The notes beneath the pieces were generated by a model. It saw only the letters and a program-made list of their open reading frames with translations, had not been told where the DNA came from and did not search any database. From Nonomuraea sp. MG754425 (GTDB taxonomy: Bacteria > Actinomycetota > Actinomycetes > Streptosporangiales > Streptosporangiaceae), in assembly GCF_021699195.1 (NCBI RefSeq), contig NZ_SSXE01000001.1, positions 57,877-121,876 of the forward strand: a stretch of 64,000 bases of DNA, given 5' to 3'. Numbering within the stretch: position 1 is the stretch's first letter; each line of letters starts with the position of its first letter. Made by a program: the position numbers and the translations under genes. Of this stretch, positions 26,532 through 34,788 are shown piece by piece.

Positions 26532-27076
26532 AGGGCGTCGTCCTCGTCACGGGTGTGCCGGCGGCCGGCAAGTCCACCGTGGCGCAGGCACTGGCCGAGC
26601 GGCTGCCCCGCTCGGTCCACGTGCGGGGCGACGCGTTCCGGCGCATGGTGGTCAGCGACCGCGCCGACATGACGCCGGACCCGACGCCGGAGGCGCTGCG
26701 CCAGCTCCGTCTCCGGCACCGGATCGCGGCCACCGTCGCGGACATGTACGTCGACGCGGGTTTCACGCCGGTGGTGCAGGATGTGGTCATCGGAGGTGAA
26801 CTGGAACACTTCACGAAGACGGTTCGGTCACGTCCGCTGCACGTGATCGTCCTGGCGCCCGGCCCCGCCGAGGTCGAGCGCCGGGAGCGGGCCCGCGCCA
26901 AGTCCGGCTACGGCGGCGGATGGACGGCGGCCCGGCTCGACACCGTGTTGCGGCAGGAGAGCGCGCGCATCGGCCTGTGGCTGGACACCTCGCGGCAGAG
27001 CGTGGCGGAGACGGTCGAGGAGATCCTCTCCAGGGCCGCGGAGGCCGTCGTCGCGGAGGGCCCGCCGTTGCGCTGA
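26528..27076 (+). CDS. P-loop small-molecule kinase or phosphotransferase
   Basis: 182 aa; GTG at 26528 overlaps the lysS stop (GTGA). Walker A is GVPAAGKST (residues 9-17), with GDAFRRMV near 34-41 and a lid-like ERRERARAKSGYGGGW (about 118-133). The pattern matches the AAA_33/chloramphenicol-phosphotransferase-like kinases that act on small molecules. Substrate unknown. Co-translation with lysS suggests a housekeeping or tRNA-linked role, but this is only positional. Confidence 0.8.
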   Translation: MKGVVLVTGVPAAGKSTVAQALAERLPRSVHVRGDAFRRMVVSDRADMTPDPTPEALRQLRLRHRIAATVADMYVDAGFTPVVQDVVIGGELEHFTKTVRSRPLHVIVLAPGPAEVERRERARAKSGYGGGWTAARLDTVLRQESARIGLWLDTSRQSVAETVEEILSRAAEAVVAEGPPLR

Positions 27077-27131
27077 TCTTATGCAAGGCGGTGTCAAGCG
27101 GGCTGCATGCGTCCGGAGGAACCTTGGTTCC

Positions 27132-27860
27132 ATGAACAAGCAGCCCTTCGCCGCCAGCGTAAGCGTCATCGTGCCCGCGATGAACGAGGCCGAGAATCTC
27201 CCCCACGTCTTCGCGACGCTGCCCGACTGGATCGACGAGGTCGTCCTCGTCGATGGCAACTCGACCGACGACACCATCGCCGTCGCGCGAGGGCTGCGCC
27301 CCGACCTGCGGGTCGTCGTCCAGAGCCGACGTGGCAAGGGCAATGCGCTCATCGAGGGTTTCCAGGCCGCCCGGGGCGACATCATCGTGATGATCGACGC
27401 CGACGGCTCCACCGACGGCAGGGAGATCCGTTCCTTCGTCGCCACCCTCATGAACGGCGCCGACTTCGCCAAGGGCTCCCGCTACGCCCCTGGTGGCGGC
27501 TCGGACGACCTCAGTCCGATCCGCTCGCTCGGCAACAAGGTCCTGACGGGGCTCACGAACATCCTCTACGGCACCCGCTACACCGACCTCTGCTACGGCT
27601 ACAACGCCTTCTGGGCCCGCCACCTCGACGCCCTCGCCCTCGACTGCGACGGCTTCGAGATCGAGACCCTGATGAACGTCCGCGCCGCCCAGGCCGGCCT
27701 CATCATCCGCGAGGTCCCCAGCCACGAGCGCTCCCGCATCCACGGCGTGAGCAACCTGAACGCCGTCCGCGACGGCTGGCGGGTGCTCAAGACCATCCTG
27801 CGCGAGCGGGCCCGCGGCACCGCCGTGACGGCGCAGGCCCAAGTGGCGCTGGCCAAGTAG
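27132..27860 (+). CDS. Glycosyltransferase family 2
   Basis: 242 aa from the ATG at 27132, with GGAGGA about 11 bases upstream. Signatures: VSVIVPAMNEAENLPHV, DEVVLVDGNSTDDT, DIIVMIDADGSTD (DxD-type metal site) and YGYNAFWARHLDAL, as in polyprenyl-phosphate or secondary-metabolite GT2 enzymes. No transmembrane segment is visible, so it is a soluble or peripheral enzyme using a nucleotide sugar. It is followed 19 bp later by a panE-like gene in the same direction. Confidence 0.88.
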   Translation: MNKQPFAASVSVIVPAMNEAENLPHVFATLPDWIDEVVLVDGNSTDDTIAVARGLRPDLRVVVQSRRGKGNALIEGFQAARGDIIVMIDADGSTDGREIRSFVATLMNGADFAKGSRYAPGGGSDDLSPIRSLGNKVLTGLTNILYGTRYTDLCYGYNAFWARHLDALALDCDGFEIETLMNVRAAQAGLIIREVPSHERSRIHGVSNLNAVRDGWRVLKTILRERARGTAVTAQAQVALAK

Positions 27861-27879
27861 GGAGTGACATCCTCGGACA

Positions 27880-28842
27880 ATGCGCTACATAGTGATCGGA
27901 GCAGGAGCAGTCGGGGGAACCATCGGCGCCCGCCTGTACCAGGGCGGGCACGACGTTCACCTCATCGCGAGAGGGGCCCACTACGAGGCCATCAAGCGCG
28001 ACGGCCTGCGCCTGGTCACCCCTGACGGTTCCGAGACCCTCGACATCCCCGCCTCCGACGGCCCCGTGCCCACCCGCGACGACGACGTGCTCATCCTCGC
28101 GACCAAGTCGCAGGACACGATCTCCGCGCTGGCCCCGTGGTCGCCCGACCTGCCCGTGGTGTGCGCCCAGAACGGCGTCGCCAACGAACGCATGGTCCTG
28201 CGCCGCTTCGACCGCGTCTACGGCGTCTGCGTGTGGTTGCCGGCCCAGATCCCCCAGCCGGGCGTCATCGCCGCCCACGCCCACCCCTACTCCGGCATGC
28301 TGCACCTCGGCCGCTATCCACAGGGTGTGGACGACCTCGCCGCGAAGATCGCCGACGACTTCGGCAAACGCGGCCTCGTGGGACGCGCCGTCCCCGACGT
28401 GATGCGCTGGAAGTACGCCAAGCTGCTCAGCAACCTGGGCAACGCCGCCGAGGCGCTCCTCGGCCACGGGCCTGCCCTGCACGAGGTGGTCGGCCGCGCC
28501 AGAGCCGAGGCCAGGGCCGTGCTGGAGCACGCCGGCATCGCGTACGCCACTGCCGAGGAGGAGGCCGAGATCCGCGGCCACAAAGTCGACGCGCAGCCCA
28601 TCGAGGGCATCGACCGCAGCGGCGGGTCGTCGTGGCAGAGCCTGGCCAGAGGAGCCGGCTCGATCGAGGCCGACTACCTCAACGGCGAGATCGTCCTGCT
28701 CGGCCGCGAGCACGGGCTGCCCACGCCGGTCAACGAGACGCTGCGGCGCGAGGCCAACAGGGCCGCCCGCGAGAAGCTGCCGCCCGGCTCGATGCCGCCC
28801 GAGACCCTGCTGGCCCTCATCGACGGGCGTTCCGCAGCCTGA
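27880..28842 (+). CDS. Ketopantoate reductase family protein (ApbA/PanE-like)
   Basis: 320 aa. N-terminal Rossmann motif RYIVIGAGAVGGTIGARL, then CAQNGVANERMVLRRF and the conserved Lys of RWKYAKLLSNLGNA (about residues 183-196), matching the PanE catalytic Lys. The C-terminal helical domain has DRSGGSSWQSLARGAGSIEADYLNGEIVLLG with the expected Ser, Glu and Asn. PanE reduces 2-dehydropantoate to pantoate for CoA synthesis with NADPH. Several paralogues occur in actinomycetes, so a different keto-acid substrate is possible. The 3' end overlaps the convergent gene by 26 bp. Confidence 0.88.
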   Translation: MRYIVIGAGAVGGTIGARLYQGGHDVHLIARGAHYEAIKRDGLRLVTPDGSETLDIPASDGPVPTRDDDVLILATKSQDTISALAPWSPDLPVVCAQNGVANERMVLRRFDRVYGVCVWLPAQIPQPGVIAAHAHPYSGMLHLGRYPQGVDDLAAKIADDFGKRGLVGRAVPDVMRWKYAKLLSNLGNAAEALLGHGPALHEVVGRARAEARAVLEHAGIAYATAEEEAEIRGHKVDAQPIEGIDRSGGSSWQSLARGAGSIEADYLNGEIVLLGREHGLPTPVNETLRREANRAAREKLPPGSMPPETLLALIDGRSAA

Positions 28843-29356
28843 TCCCGCTGAACTCCAGGGTGCTGTCGGTCACCTGGTTCCAGAACGGCCACAGGTTGTC
28901 CAGCACCCTGAGCTGGATGCCCGCCTCCTCGTGCAGCTCGAACAGGTCGCCGACCGGCTCGGGCGGGCCCAGCGGCACCACGGGCGCCTGGGAGACCACG
29001 GCGTGCGGCGGCTCGCCGATGGGCGCGAACCCGTCGGCCGGCAGACGGTAGGCGTACAGGCGCACCTCCACCAGCGCCTTCAGCCAGCAGTACTCGATGG
29101 CGTGCACCCGCGTGCCGCAGCCCGACCCGACGATCCGGGCCGTGTCCGCCTCGGTGGTGCGCGGCCCGACCCAGGCCATCGCGCGCGGGCAGGCCCGCGG
29201 GAACCAGTAGTCGGGGCACCGGTCGTAGCCGACCGCCCACACGTACGGCTCGCTCAGGACGCTCGTCACCGCCATGTGCGGGACGAAGCGCTCGATCGTC
29301 GGGTCTTCGGAGAAGTGCAGCACCTGGCCCGGTTCGGGTCTCATGAACGCCATCAT
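28817..29356 (-). CDS. DUF6886-family protein
   Basis: 179 aa from the ATG at 29356; the ATG at 29344 (MRPEPGQVLHFSEDP) is an equal alternative. The N-terminal FSEDPTIERFVPHM, followed by EPYVWAVGYDRCPDYWFPRACPRAMAW and LFELHEEAGIQLRVLDNLWPFW, is the signature of a widespread uncharacterised family (DUF6886). Conserved His, Trp and Cys positions suggest a small enzymatic or ligand-binding fold. Its stop lies inside the end of the panE-like gene, so the two transcripts overlap tail to tail. Confidence 0.7.
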   Translation of the reverse strand: MMAFMRPEPGQVLHFSEDPTIERFVPHMAVTSVLSEPYVWAVGYDRCPDYWFPRACPRAMAWVGPRTTEADTARIVGSGCGTRVHAIEYCWLKALVEVRLYAYRLPADGFAPIGEPPHAVVSQAPVVPLGPPEPVGDLFELHEEAGIQLRVLDNLWPFWNQVTDSTLEFSGIRLRNARR

Positions 29357-29417
29357 CGCGCATACCCGGTCGATCTCCGGGCAGAAGAAACCCCTCTTAC
29401 GACAAGGGGTGAGTTAG

Positions 29418-29774
29418 GTGATCGTACTGGGACTGCTCCTGGTCCTGCTCGCCGGCGGTGCGTTCGCGCTGGTGCTCACTGAGGAGAGCGCCAGGTACAT
29501 CCTGTTCGGCTACACCTTCGAGCTCGGCCACGTCCAGATGTTCCTGGCGGGGGCGGCGGCCGCGGCCGTCCTGCTGGCGGGCGTCTGGCTGCTGGGCTCG
29601 GGGTCGCGCCGGGCCGCCAGGCAGCGTCGCAGGCTGCGCGCCGCCAGGGCGGAGACCTCCAACCGGATGGCCCGGCTGGAGGGCGAGAAGCGCGATCTGG
29701 AACGGAAGCTGGAGCGCGAGCACACCGCCGTGCCCGGCGACCGTCTGGTCGCCGGCGCGGAGGACCCGCGTTAG
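29418..29774 (+). CDS. Small two-helix membrane protein with coiled coil
   Basis: 118 aa, GTG start at 29418 with AAGGGG 8 bases before it. Two hydrophobic helices (IVLGLLLVLLAGGAFALVL and VQMFLAGAAAAAVLLAGVWLL) are followed by a basic, heptad-like region (RRLRAARAETSNRMARLEGEKRDLERKL). Layout resembles LapA-type or DUF1049 membrane proteins. The ribosome site lies within an ACCCCT/AGGGGT inverted repeat (29390-29410), which could limit translation. Its stop overlaps that of the convergent gene by 4 bp. Function unknown. Confidence 0.65.
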   Translation: MIVLGLLLVLLAGGAFALVLTEESARYILFGYTFELGHVQMFLAGAAAAAVLLAGVWLLGSGSRRAARQRRRLRAARAETSNRMARLEGEKRDLERKLEREHTAVPGDRLVAGAEDPR

Positions 29775-30199
29775 ACCACGTCCGCGCTCTGGCGCGAGGG
29801 GAACAGCTTGCCCTCGCGCCAGAGCGCGAACCCCGTGATCACCGCCCCCAGCCCCTCCCAGAGCCCGACGCCGAAGAACTCGCCCGGCGCCGCCCCGGTC
29901 AGCACCAGCGTGCTGAAGACCACGAACGTCACCAGCCGGAACGGCACCGTCCAGCGGAAGAACGGCGTGTAGTCGTGCGACGAGGCGAACAGGTAGTAGA
30001 CGCCCATGTTCACGGCCGCCATCGAGCTGGCCGCCATGTACACCAGCGTGTAGTCGCCGGCCGGCCGCACGTCGAGCACCTCGAACCCCAGCATGCCCAG
30101 CAGGGTGTCGGGCGAGATCAGTCCGAGCAGACCGAGCGCGAAGGCGAGAAATCCGAACACGGCGATGGTCCAGCCGGAGAAAGAACGCGGAAGACGCAC
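29771..30199 (-). CDS. Four-helix integral membrane protein, unknown family
   Basis: 142 aa from the GTG at 30199, which has GGAAGG 6 bases upstream; the frame is open to 30250 but the longer start has no ribosome site. Four hydrophobic segments are seen (WTIAVFGFLAFALGLLGLI, LVYMAASSMAAVNMGVYYLF, VPFRLVTFVVFSTLVLTGA, FGVGLWEGLGAVITGFAL). No catalytic motif. It diverges from a histidine kinase gene, about 62 bp between the starts, so the two may share control. Confidence 0.65.
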   Translation of the reverse strand: MRLPRSFSGWTIAVFGFLAFALGLLGLISPDTLLGMLGFEVLDVRPAGDYTLVYMAASSMAAVNMGVYYLFASSHDYTPFFRWTVPFRLVTFVVFSTLVLTGAAPGEFFGVGLWEGLGAVITGFALWREGKLFPSRQSADVV

Positions 30200-30261
30200 A
30201 GAAATCCTTCCAAAGGGGGGTGTACTCTGCGAGGCGATCTCATCATGCACCCGGAGGTCGC

Positions 30262-32163
30262 ATGCCCCCCACGCGTGGCCGTCCCATTGCGCTGAAACTT
30301 CTCATCCTCCTGCTGGTCCCGCTGCTGTCCCTGGTGGGCCTGTGGGCGTTCGCGGCCGGGCTGACCGGCGGAGCCGGCATGCGCCTGCTGGCGATCAACG
30401 ACCTGGCCACCAACTTGGCCACCCCGTCGGAACAGGTCAACATCGAGCTGCAGAACGAGCGGCTGGCCTCGGTGGAGTTCCTGGTGACCGGACAGGGCGC
30501 GGACGCGATGGCCAAGCAGCGCGGCCGGACCGACCGGGCCGTGACGACGTACCGGTCGCTGGGCCGGAACCTGCACGACCTGTCGCCCGAGCTGAGCACG
30601 CAGCTCACCGCGCTGAACCTGAGGCTGGAGCAGCTCGCGGACCTGCGCCGCGGCGTCGACCGCGGGGTCATCACGCCGCTCGACGTCATCGACGCCTACA
30701 GCCAGATCGTGGACGCCTCCTTCCGCATGTACGACTCCATGGTCCTGGTCCCCGACATGGCCCTCTACCAGCAGGCCCGCGCGGTCACCATGCTCGGCGA
30801 GGCCAAGGACGTGCTCTCCAGGGAGCGGGCGCTGATCGCGATCGTGCTGGCCAGGGGCCGGGTCGAGGCGCGGGAGCGGGAGGCGTTCACCGGCATGGTG
30901 GCGACCCGGCGGCTGCTGTTCTCCCAGGCGCTGTCGCACCTGGACAGCGGCCTGCGCGGGCCGTACGAGAGGCTGTCCACCTCGCCGGTCTACAAGGAGT
31001 TCCTGGAGGCCGAGGACACCATCAGGAGCCAGGCCGTCGCCAACGGGCTGCCCGCCACCGCGGCCACCTGGCCCGTCGACGGCGAGAACCTGTGGGCCGC
31101 CGTCGAGCGCAACCAGGCCCAGGCCACCGGCGACATCGTGCAGCGGGTGATGCCGACCGCCATCGGCCTGCTCGTCAAGCTCGGCGTGGCCGGCGGCGTC
31201 GGCCTCATCGCGGTCATCGCCTCGGTCCTGCTCTCGCTGCGCTTCCGCAAGCGCCTGGTCCGCGAGCTGGCCGGGCTGCGCGACGCGGCCACGGAGCTGG
31301 CCGAGGTGCGCCTGGCCGGGCTGGTCAGACGGCTGCGCTCCGACTCCGGGCCGCCCACGGCCGCCGAGGTCGCGCCGCTGGAGGTCAAGGCGCACACCTC
31401 CGAGGTGGTCGACATCGTACGGGCCTTCGACGACGTGCAGTCCACCGCCGTCGAGGCCGCCGTGGACCAGGCCAGGCTGCGCCACGGCGTCAACCAGGTC
31501 TTCGTGAACCTGGCCAGGCGCAACCAGTCGCTGCTGCACCGCCAGCTCCTCCAACTCGACGGCATGGAGCGGGCCACGGAGGCGCCGGAGACGCTGGCGG
31601 ACCTGTTCAAGCTCGACCACCTCACCACGCGCATGCGCCGGCACGCCGAGAGCCTCATCATCCTGTCGGACCAGGTGCCGGGCCGCGGCTGGCGCAACCC
31701 CGTGCCGATGCTCGACGTGCTGCGCGCCGCCGTGGCCGAGGTCGAGGAGTACGAGCGGGTGGAGGTCATGCAGCCGCCGCCCGTCGCGCTGAGCGGCGCG
31801 GCGGTCACCGACGTGGCCCACCTGATGGCCGAGCTGATCGAGAACGCCACCCTCTTCTCACCACCCCAGACCAGGGTGGACGTGCGCAGCTCCATCACCC
31901 CGCACGGCCTCGTCGTGGAGGTGGAGGACCGCGGCCTCGGCCTGCCGCGCACCGAGCTGGACGAGCTGAACGACCGGCTGACGCGCACGCCCGAGTTCGA
32001 CCTGGCGCACAGCGACCGGCTCGGCCTCTTCGTCGTGGCCAGGCTCGCGGCCAGGCACAACGTCAAGGTTGTGCTGGCGCCCTCGCCCTACGGCGGCCTG
32101 ACCGCGATCGTCGCCCTGCCCTCAGCCCTGCTCGCCGACCAGCCCGCCCTGGCCGGGCGGTGA
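30262..32163 (+). CDS. NIT-domain membrane histidine kinase, orphan conservon-type sensor
   Basis: 633 aa from the ATG at 30262, with GGAGG 4 bases upstream. Helix 1 (LKLLILLLVPLLSLVGLWAF), an extracytoplasmic helical NIT domain (about 40-290), helix 2 (GVGLIAVIASVLLSLRF), HAMP-like linker, then a dimerisation segment (NQSLLHRQLLQLDGMERATEAPETLADLFKLDHLTTRM) and HATPase with N-box LMAELIENATLFSPP and G-box VEDRGLGL. Streptomyces CvnA sensors look like this but carry a long Pro-rich tail and are followed by roadblock, DUF742 and GTPase genes (CvnB-D). Here the protein ends just after the ATPase and none of those genes follow. Its end overlaps the convergent Nudix gene by 42 bp. Confidence 0.87.
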   Translation: MPPTRGRPIALKLLILLLVPLLSLVGLWAFAAGLTGGAGMRLLAINDLATNLATPSEQVNIELQNERLASVEFLVTGQGADAMAKQRGRTDRAVTTYRSLGRNLHDLSPELSTQLTALNLRLEQLADLRRGVDRGVITPLDVIDAYSQIVDASFRMYDSMVLVPDMALYQQARAVTMLGEAKDVLSRERALIAIVLARGRVEAREREAFTGMVATRRLLFSQALSHLDSGLRGPYERLSTSPVYKEFLEAEDTIRSQAVANGLPATAATWPVDGENLWAAVERNQAQATGDIVQRVMPTAIGLLVKLGVAGGVGLIAVIASVLLSLRFRKRLVRELAGLRDAATELAEVRLAGLVRRLRSDSGPPTAAEVAPLEVKAHTSEVVDIVRAFDDVQSTAVEAAVDQARLRHGVNQVFVNLARRNQSLLHRQLLQLDGMERATEAPETLADLFKLDHLTTRMRRHAESLIILSDQVPGRGWRNPVPMLDVLRAAVAEVEEYERVEVMQPPPVALSGAAVTDVAHLMAELIENATLFSPPQTRVDVRSSITPHGLVVEVEDRGLGLPRTELDELNDRLTRTPEFDLAHSDRLGLFVVARLAARHNVKVVLAPSPYGGLTAIVALPSALLADQPALAGR

Positions 32164-32619
32164 GCCGGGCGGCAGGTAGGTGAGGACACCCGAGTCGCGG
32201 GCGGCGGCGCTGGCCCGCAGGCGCTCGTACGCGTGGCCGGCCAGCACCCGCTCGGCCTCCTCCAGCGTGAAGAAGCCGTAGTCGTCGAGTTCCTCGGTCT
32301 GGAGCGTGATCGGGGTGTCGGAGGCGATCTCGCCGCAGTCGAACGTGAACAGCACCACCGGGTACGGGACGTGCGACAGGCCGTGCACCCAGCTCACGGT
32401 CAGCAGCCTGCCGACCTCGACCGTGAGGCCGACCTCCTCGGCCACCTCCCGGGCGCACGCCTGGGCGGGATGCTCGCCGGCGTCGATCATGCCTCCGGGG
32501 AACGACCAGTGCTCCCGGTAGTTGGGATCGACCAGGAGCACCCGGCCGCGCTCGTCGGTGATGTACGCCGATGCGCCCGTGACCACGCGATTGACCGTGG
32601 ACCAGAAATCATCGCTCAC
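32122..32619 (-). CDS. Nudix hydrolase
   Basis: 165 aa; GTG start at 32619, 6 bases after a CATAGT -10 hexamer on the minus strand, so probably leaderless. The Nudix box is complete: GGMIDAGEHPAQACAREVAEEVGL (residues about 43-66). The C-terminal part (LTVSWVHG, VLFTFDCGEI) resembles general NUDIX pyrophosphohydrolases acting on nucleotide derivatives. The C-terminal about 14 codons overlap the histidine kinase gene on the other strand. Confidence 0.9.
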   Translation of the reverse strand: MSDDFWSTVNRVVTGASAYITDERGRVLLVDPNYREHWSFPGGMIDAGEHPAQACAREVAEEVGLTVEVGRLLTVSWVHGLSHVPYPVVLFTFDCGEIASDTPITLQTEELDDYGFFTLEEAERVLAGHAYERLRASAAARDSGVLTYLPPGSPPGQGGLVGEQG

Positions 32620-32626
32620 ACAGGCA

Positions 32627-33487
32627 CTATGGCAGAACCTGCAGCAGCGCCTGCTTCTTCGCCCTGGCCGGCTCCACGACGCGCTGCACCTCCTTGCCCG
32701 CGGCGTCGAGCACGACCAGCGTGTTGTGCCCGGAGCCGGCGACCCGCACGACCATCCGCCCGTCCTTCAGGTAGAGCGCGCCGAGCAGCTTGCCCTTGAC
32801 CGCGGGCGCGTGCCGCTTGCCGGTCACCATGTCGAGCACGACCGGCTTGAACGCGGCCGGCCAGCTCCCGTCGCCGAGCGTGTCGGCGTTGGCGGGGAAC
32901 TCGACGACGGCGTTGCGGCCGTTCGGCGACAGGCTCTGCACGTGGGTGATCCACTTGACGCCCTTGGCCTTGGCCGCCTTGCCGGTCTTGACGTCGAGCC
33001 GGTAGAGGGCGTTCGCCTCGCCGGTGTACCCCGCGACGTAGCGGCCGTCGGCCGACCACGCGAGGTGGCAGACGCCCGGCGAGCCGCCCAGCTTGCGCGG
33101 CGCGCCGCTCCCGTCGGCCTTGACCGCCATGATCGTGTCGCCCACGGCGTACGCCACCTGCGTCGAGTCGGCCGACCAGACCGGCGTGAGGCACGGCGTG
33201 CCGCCCTGGAGCCCGCTCACGACGGTGGCGGTCCTGGTGCCGTCCCTGACTTCGAGGCGGCCGTTCGTCGTCACCCAGGCCGCCTTCTTCCCGTCGGGGG
33301 CGGCGGCGAACTGCGGCATGGAGCCGGGTCGGGCGATCGTGCTCCACTCGCCGGACTCGTACCGGCTGAGCTGGTTGCTCGGGCTGCCCGCGTAGACCGC
33401 GGCGCCGGACAGCTCAGGCGTGGCGGCCGAGGCCGGGAGCGAGAAGGCCGTGAGCGCGACGGTGCCTGCCGCGAGGGAGATCTTCAT
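32627..33487 (-). CDS. Secreted TolB-like beta-propeller protein
   Basis: 286 aa. The N-terminus is a signal peptide (MKISLAAGTVALTAFSLPASAA). The mature part has repeated propeller blades: FAAAPDGKKAAWVTTNGRLEV, PVWSADSTQVAYAVGD, LAWSADGRYVAGYTGE and SLSPNGRNAVVEFP. No catalytic residues are evident, so a binding or scaffolding role in the envelope is likely. The ATG overlaps the stop of the upstream MBL gene by 4 bp, which makes them an operon. Confidence 0.75.
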   Translation of the reverse strand: MKISLAAGTVALTAFSLPASAATPELSGAAVYAGSPSNQLSRYESGEWSTIARPGSMPQFAAAPDGKKAAWVTTNGRLEVRDGTRTATVVSGLQGGTPCLTPVWSADSTQVAYAVGDTIMAVKADGSGAPRKLGGSPGVCHLAWSADGRYVAGYTGEANALYRLDVKTGKAAKAKGVKWITHVQSLSPNGRNAVVEFPANADTLGDGSWPAAFKPVVLDMVTGKRHAPAVKGKLLGALYLKDGRMVVRVAGSGHNTLVVLDAAGKEVQRVVEPARAKKQALLQVLP

Positions 33488-34254
33488 GACAAGACATCGT
33501 GCCCGAGGAGAGGGTGAAGACGCAGGAACGGCTCGCTGAAGTGAGCGGTGGCGAGGATCGCCCGCTCGGCCCGCAGCGCGTCCAGCACCTCGGTCCTGAT
33601 GCGCGTCGCCGCCTCCCGGTCGTCGTCGTAGAGGTAGGGGAGGCTCGGGTCGTCGAGCTGCGCGCGGTGCAGGACCAGGTCGCCCGTCATCGCCACCTCC
33701 CCGGCCCGGACGATCTGGTGGCCCGGGGTGTGGCCGGGGGTGTGCCGCACGTGCACGCCCGGCGTGACCTCCGCGTCGCCCTCGACGACGTGGAGTTGCG
33801 CCTTGATGGCGGAGACGATCTCGTCGAGCACCGGCCCCTGCGCGACGTCCAGGTCCGCCTTCTGCACCACGTAGCGGGCGTTGGCGAACATCGGCTCCCC
33901 GCCGGCGACCGCGCCCGAGGCGTGGTCGCTGTGCAGGTGCGTGAGGATGACGGTGCTGATCTCGGCCGGCGCGACCCCCACCGCGGCCAGCTCACCGGCG
34001 AGCGTGCCGGGGACCGGCGCCCAGCTCGACGCCGGCGAGTCGGCGGCCCCGATGCCGGTGTCGACCAGCGTCAGCCGGTCGGCGGCGTCACGGATCAGGT
34101 AGCAGTGGAAGTGCAGGACCCAGGGCTCGTCGCGGAGCCCGGAGCCGGCGAACATCTCGGGCAGCGGGCGGCGGATCGCCGCCCCCATGGGGCCCACGGC
34201 GTCGCAGAGCGGTGTCACCTCGACGCCGGAGACGCTTATCGGTTGATGCGGCAC
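33484..34254 (-). CDS. MBL-fold metallo-hydrolase
   Basis: 256 aa. The zinc motif HxHxDH is seen as TVILTHLHSDHASG (about residues 101-114), the third His is in RHTPGHTPGHQI and the bridging Asp in AMTGDLVLH. This is the glyoxalase II/AHL-lactonase-like branch of the metallo-beta-lactamase fold; substrate unknown. The GTG at 34254 lies 6 bases after TAGTCT, which overlaps the stop of the upstream zinc-ribbon gene, so a leaderless internal start is possible. The downstream propeller gene overlaps by 4 bp. Confidence 0.87.
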   Translation of the reverse strand: MPHQPISVSGVEVTPLCDAVGPMGAAIRRPLPEMFAGSGLRDEPWVLHFHCYLIRDAADRLTLVDTGIGAADSPASSWAPVPGTLAGELAAVGVAPAEISTVILTHLHSDHASGAVAGGEPMFANARYVVQKADLDVAQGPVLDEIVSAIKAQLHVVEGDAEVTPGVHVRHTPGHTPGHQIVRAGEVAMTGDLVLHRAQLDDPSLPYLYDDDREAATRIRTEVLDALRAERAILATAHFSEPFLRLHPLLGHDVLS

Positions 34255-34263
34255 CCGGTAAGA

Positions 34264-34407
34264 CTAGGCGGCGACGGGCTCGACCGGAACGTACTCGTTC
34301 TCGAGGTCGGCGGCGTAGACGGCGCGGCAGCAGTGGGCGCACCGGTACATGATCGGGCCCTCGTCGAGCTCGTGGTGGCACCGCGGGCAGTGGGTGACGG
34401 TCTTCAT
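34264..34407 (-). CDS. 47-residue zinc-ribbon protein
   Basis: Minus-strand ATG at 34407, GGGGGAG 4-10 bases upstream, stop TAG at 34264-34266. The product starts MKTVTHCPRCHHELDEG and has two CxxC knuckles, CPRC (residues 7-10) and CAHC (23-26), with extra His and Cys beside them, then an acidic tail (DLENEYVPVEP). It should bind one zinc ion. Such small ribbons are often nucleic-acid or protein adaptors. It is the first gene of a tight cluster with the MBL hydrolase (9 bp gap) and propeller protein. No named family is recognised. Confidence 0.75.
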   Translation of the reverse strand: MKTVTHCPRCHHELDEGPIMYRCAHCCRAVYAADLENEYVPVEPVAA

Positions 34408-34458
34408 GATGCTCCCCCAAGGAGTCTCGCTGTAGTCCCTATCGAACCCTCACCGAGT

Positions 34459-34473
34459 TGCAGGGACCCTGCA
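34459..34473. promoter_or_regulatory. 15-bp perfect inverted repeat upstream of the zinc-ribbon gene
   Basis: TGCAGGGACCCTGCA has 7-bp perfect arms around one base. It lies 52 bp upstream of the zinc-ribbon start and about 200 bp before the rho transcript, and looks like an operator for a dimeric regulator. Confidence 0.5.
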
Positions 34474-34644
34474 TGCCACTTGACACGATGACGCTGCATT
34501 GATGGGGGTTGTGTGTCCCTCGGCACACCGGGAGCGGCGACTTCCTCGCTTGACGGCGCCGAGGACAACATTGTCACCCCTCGCGCCCGCGTACGTGGGC
34601 GAAGACACGAGAACAGTCCGGGAATAGCCCACAAGGGCTAGGCG

Positions 34645-34672
34645 TTGTATGGGTCGGAACGTGTGGTACCTT
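34645..34672 (+). promoter_or_regulatory. Predicted promoter of the short rho gene
   Basis: TTGTAT (34645-34650), a 16-bp spacer and TACCTT (34667-34672) make a plausible housekeeping promoter. A start near 34679 would give a leader of about 147 nt before rho, holding the two structures listed next. The rest of 34408-34644 holds the inverted repeat at 34459 and otherwise nothing I can recognise. Confidence 0.5.
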
Positions 34673-34678
34673 GCCACC

Positions 34679-34702
34679 AAGCGTCGAGCTTCAGCTCCGC
34701 TT
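34679..34702 (+). ncRNA. 5'-terminal hairpin of the rho leader
   Basis: AAGCG pairs with CGCTT, then a TC bulge, then GAGC pairs with GCTC around the tetraloop TTCA. It would lie at the very 5' end of the rho transcript, where such hairpins protect RNA or affect the attenuator that follows. Confidence 0.45.
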
Positions 34703-34747
34703 GATCTTCCATTCGGCTCCGGCCTCCCCTGATCGCGTTTTCCGCAG

Positions 34748-34788
34748 GGCCCGGCCTGACCGCTTTCATCACCCCGCCGGGGCCTTTT
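34748..34788 (+). terminator. Intrinsic-terminator-like hairpin inside the rho leader (attenuator candidate)
   Basis: GGCCCGGC (34748-34755) pairs with GCCGGGGCC (34776-34784, one bulged base) and is followed at once by TTTTCC. T-runs after hairpins are rare in this window, which makes the element stand out. It ends 37 bp before the rho ATG, so it could stop transcription ahead of the gene. Confidence 0.6.
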
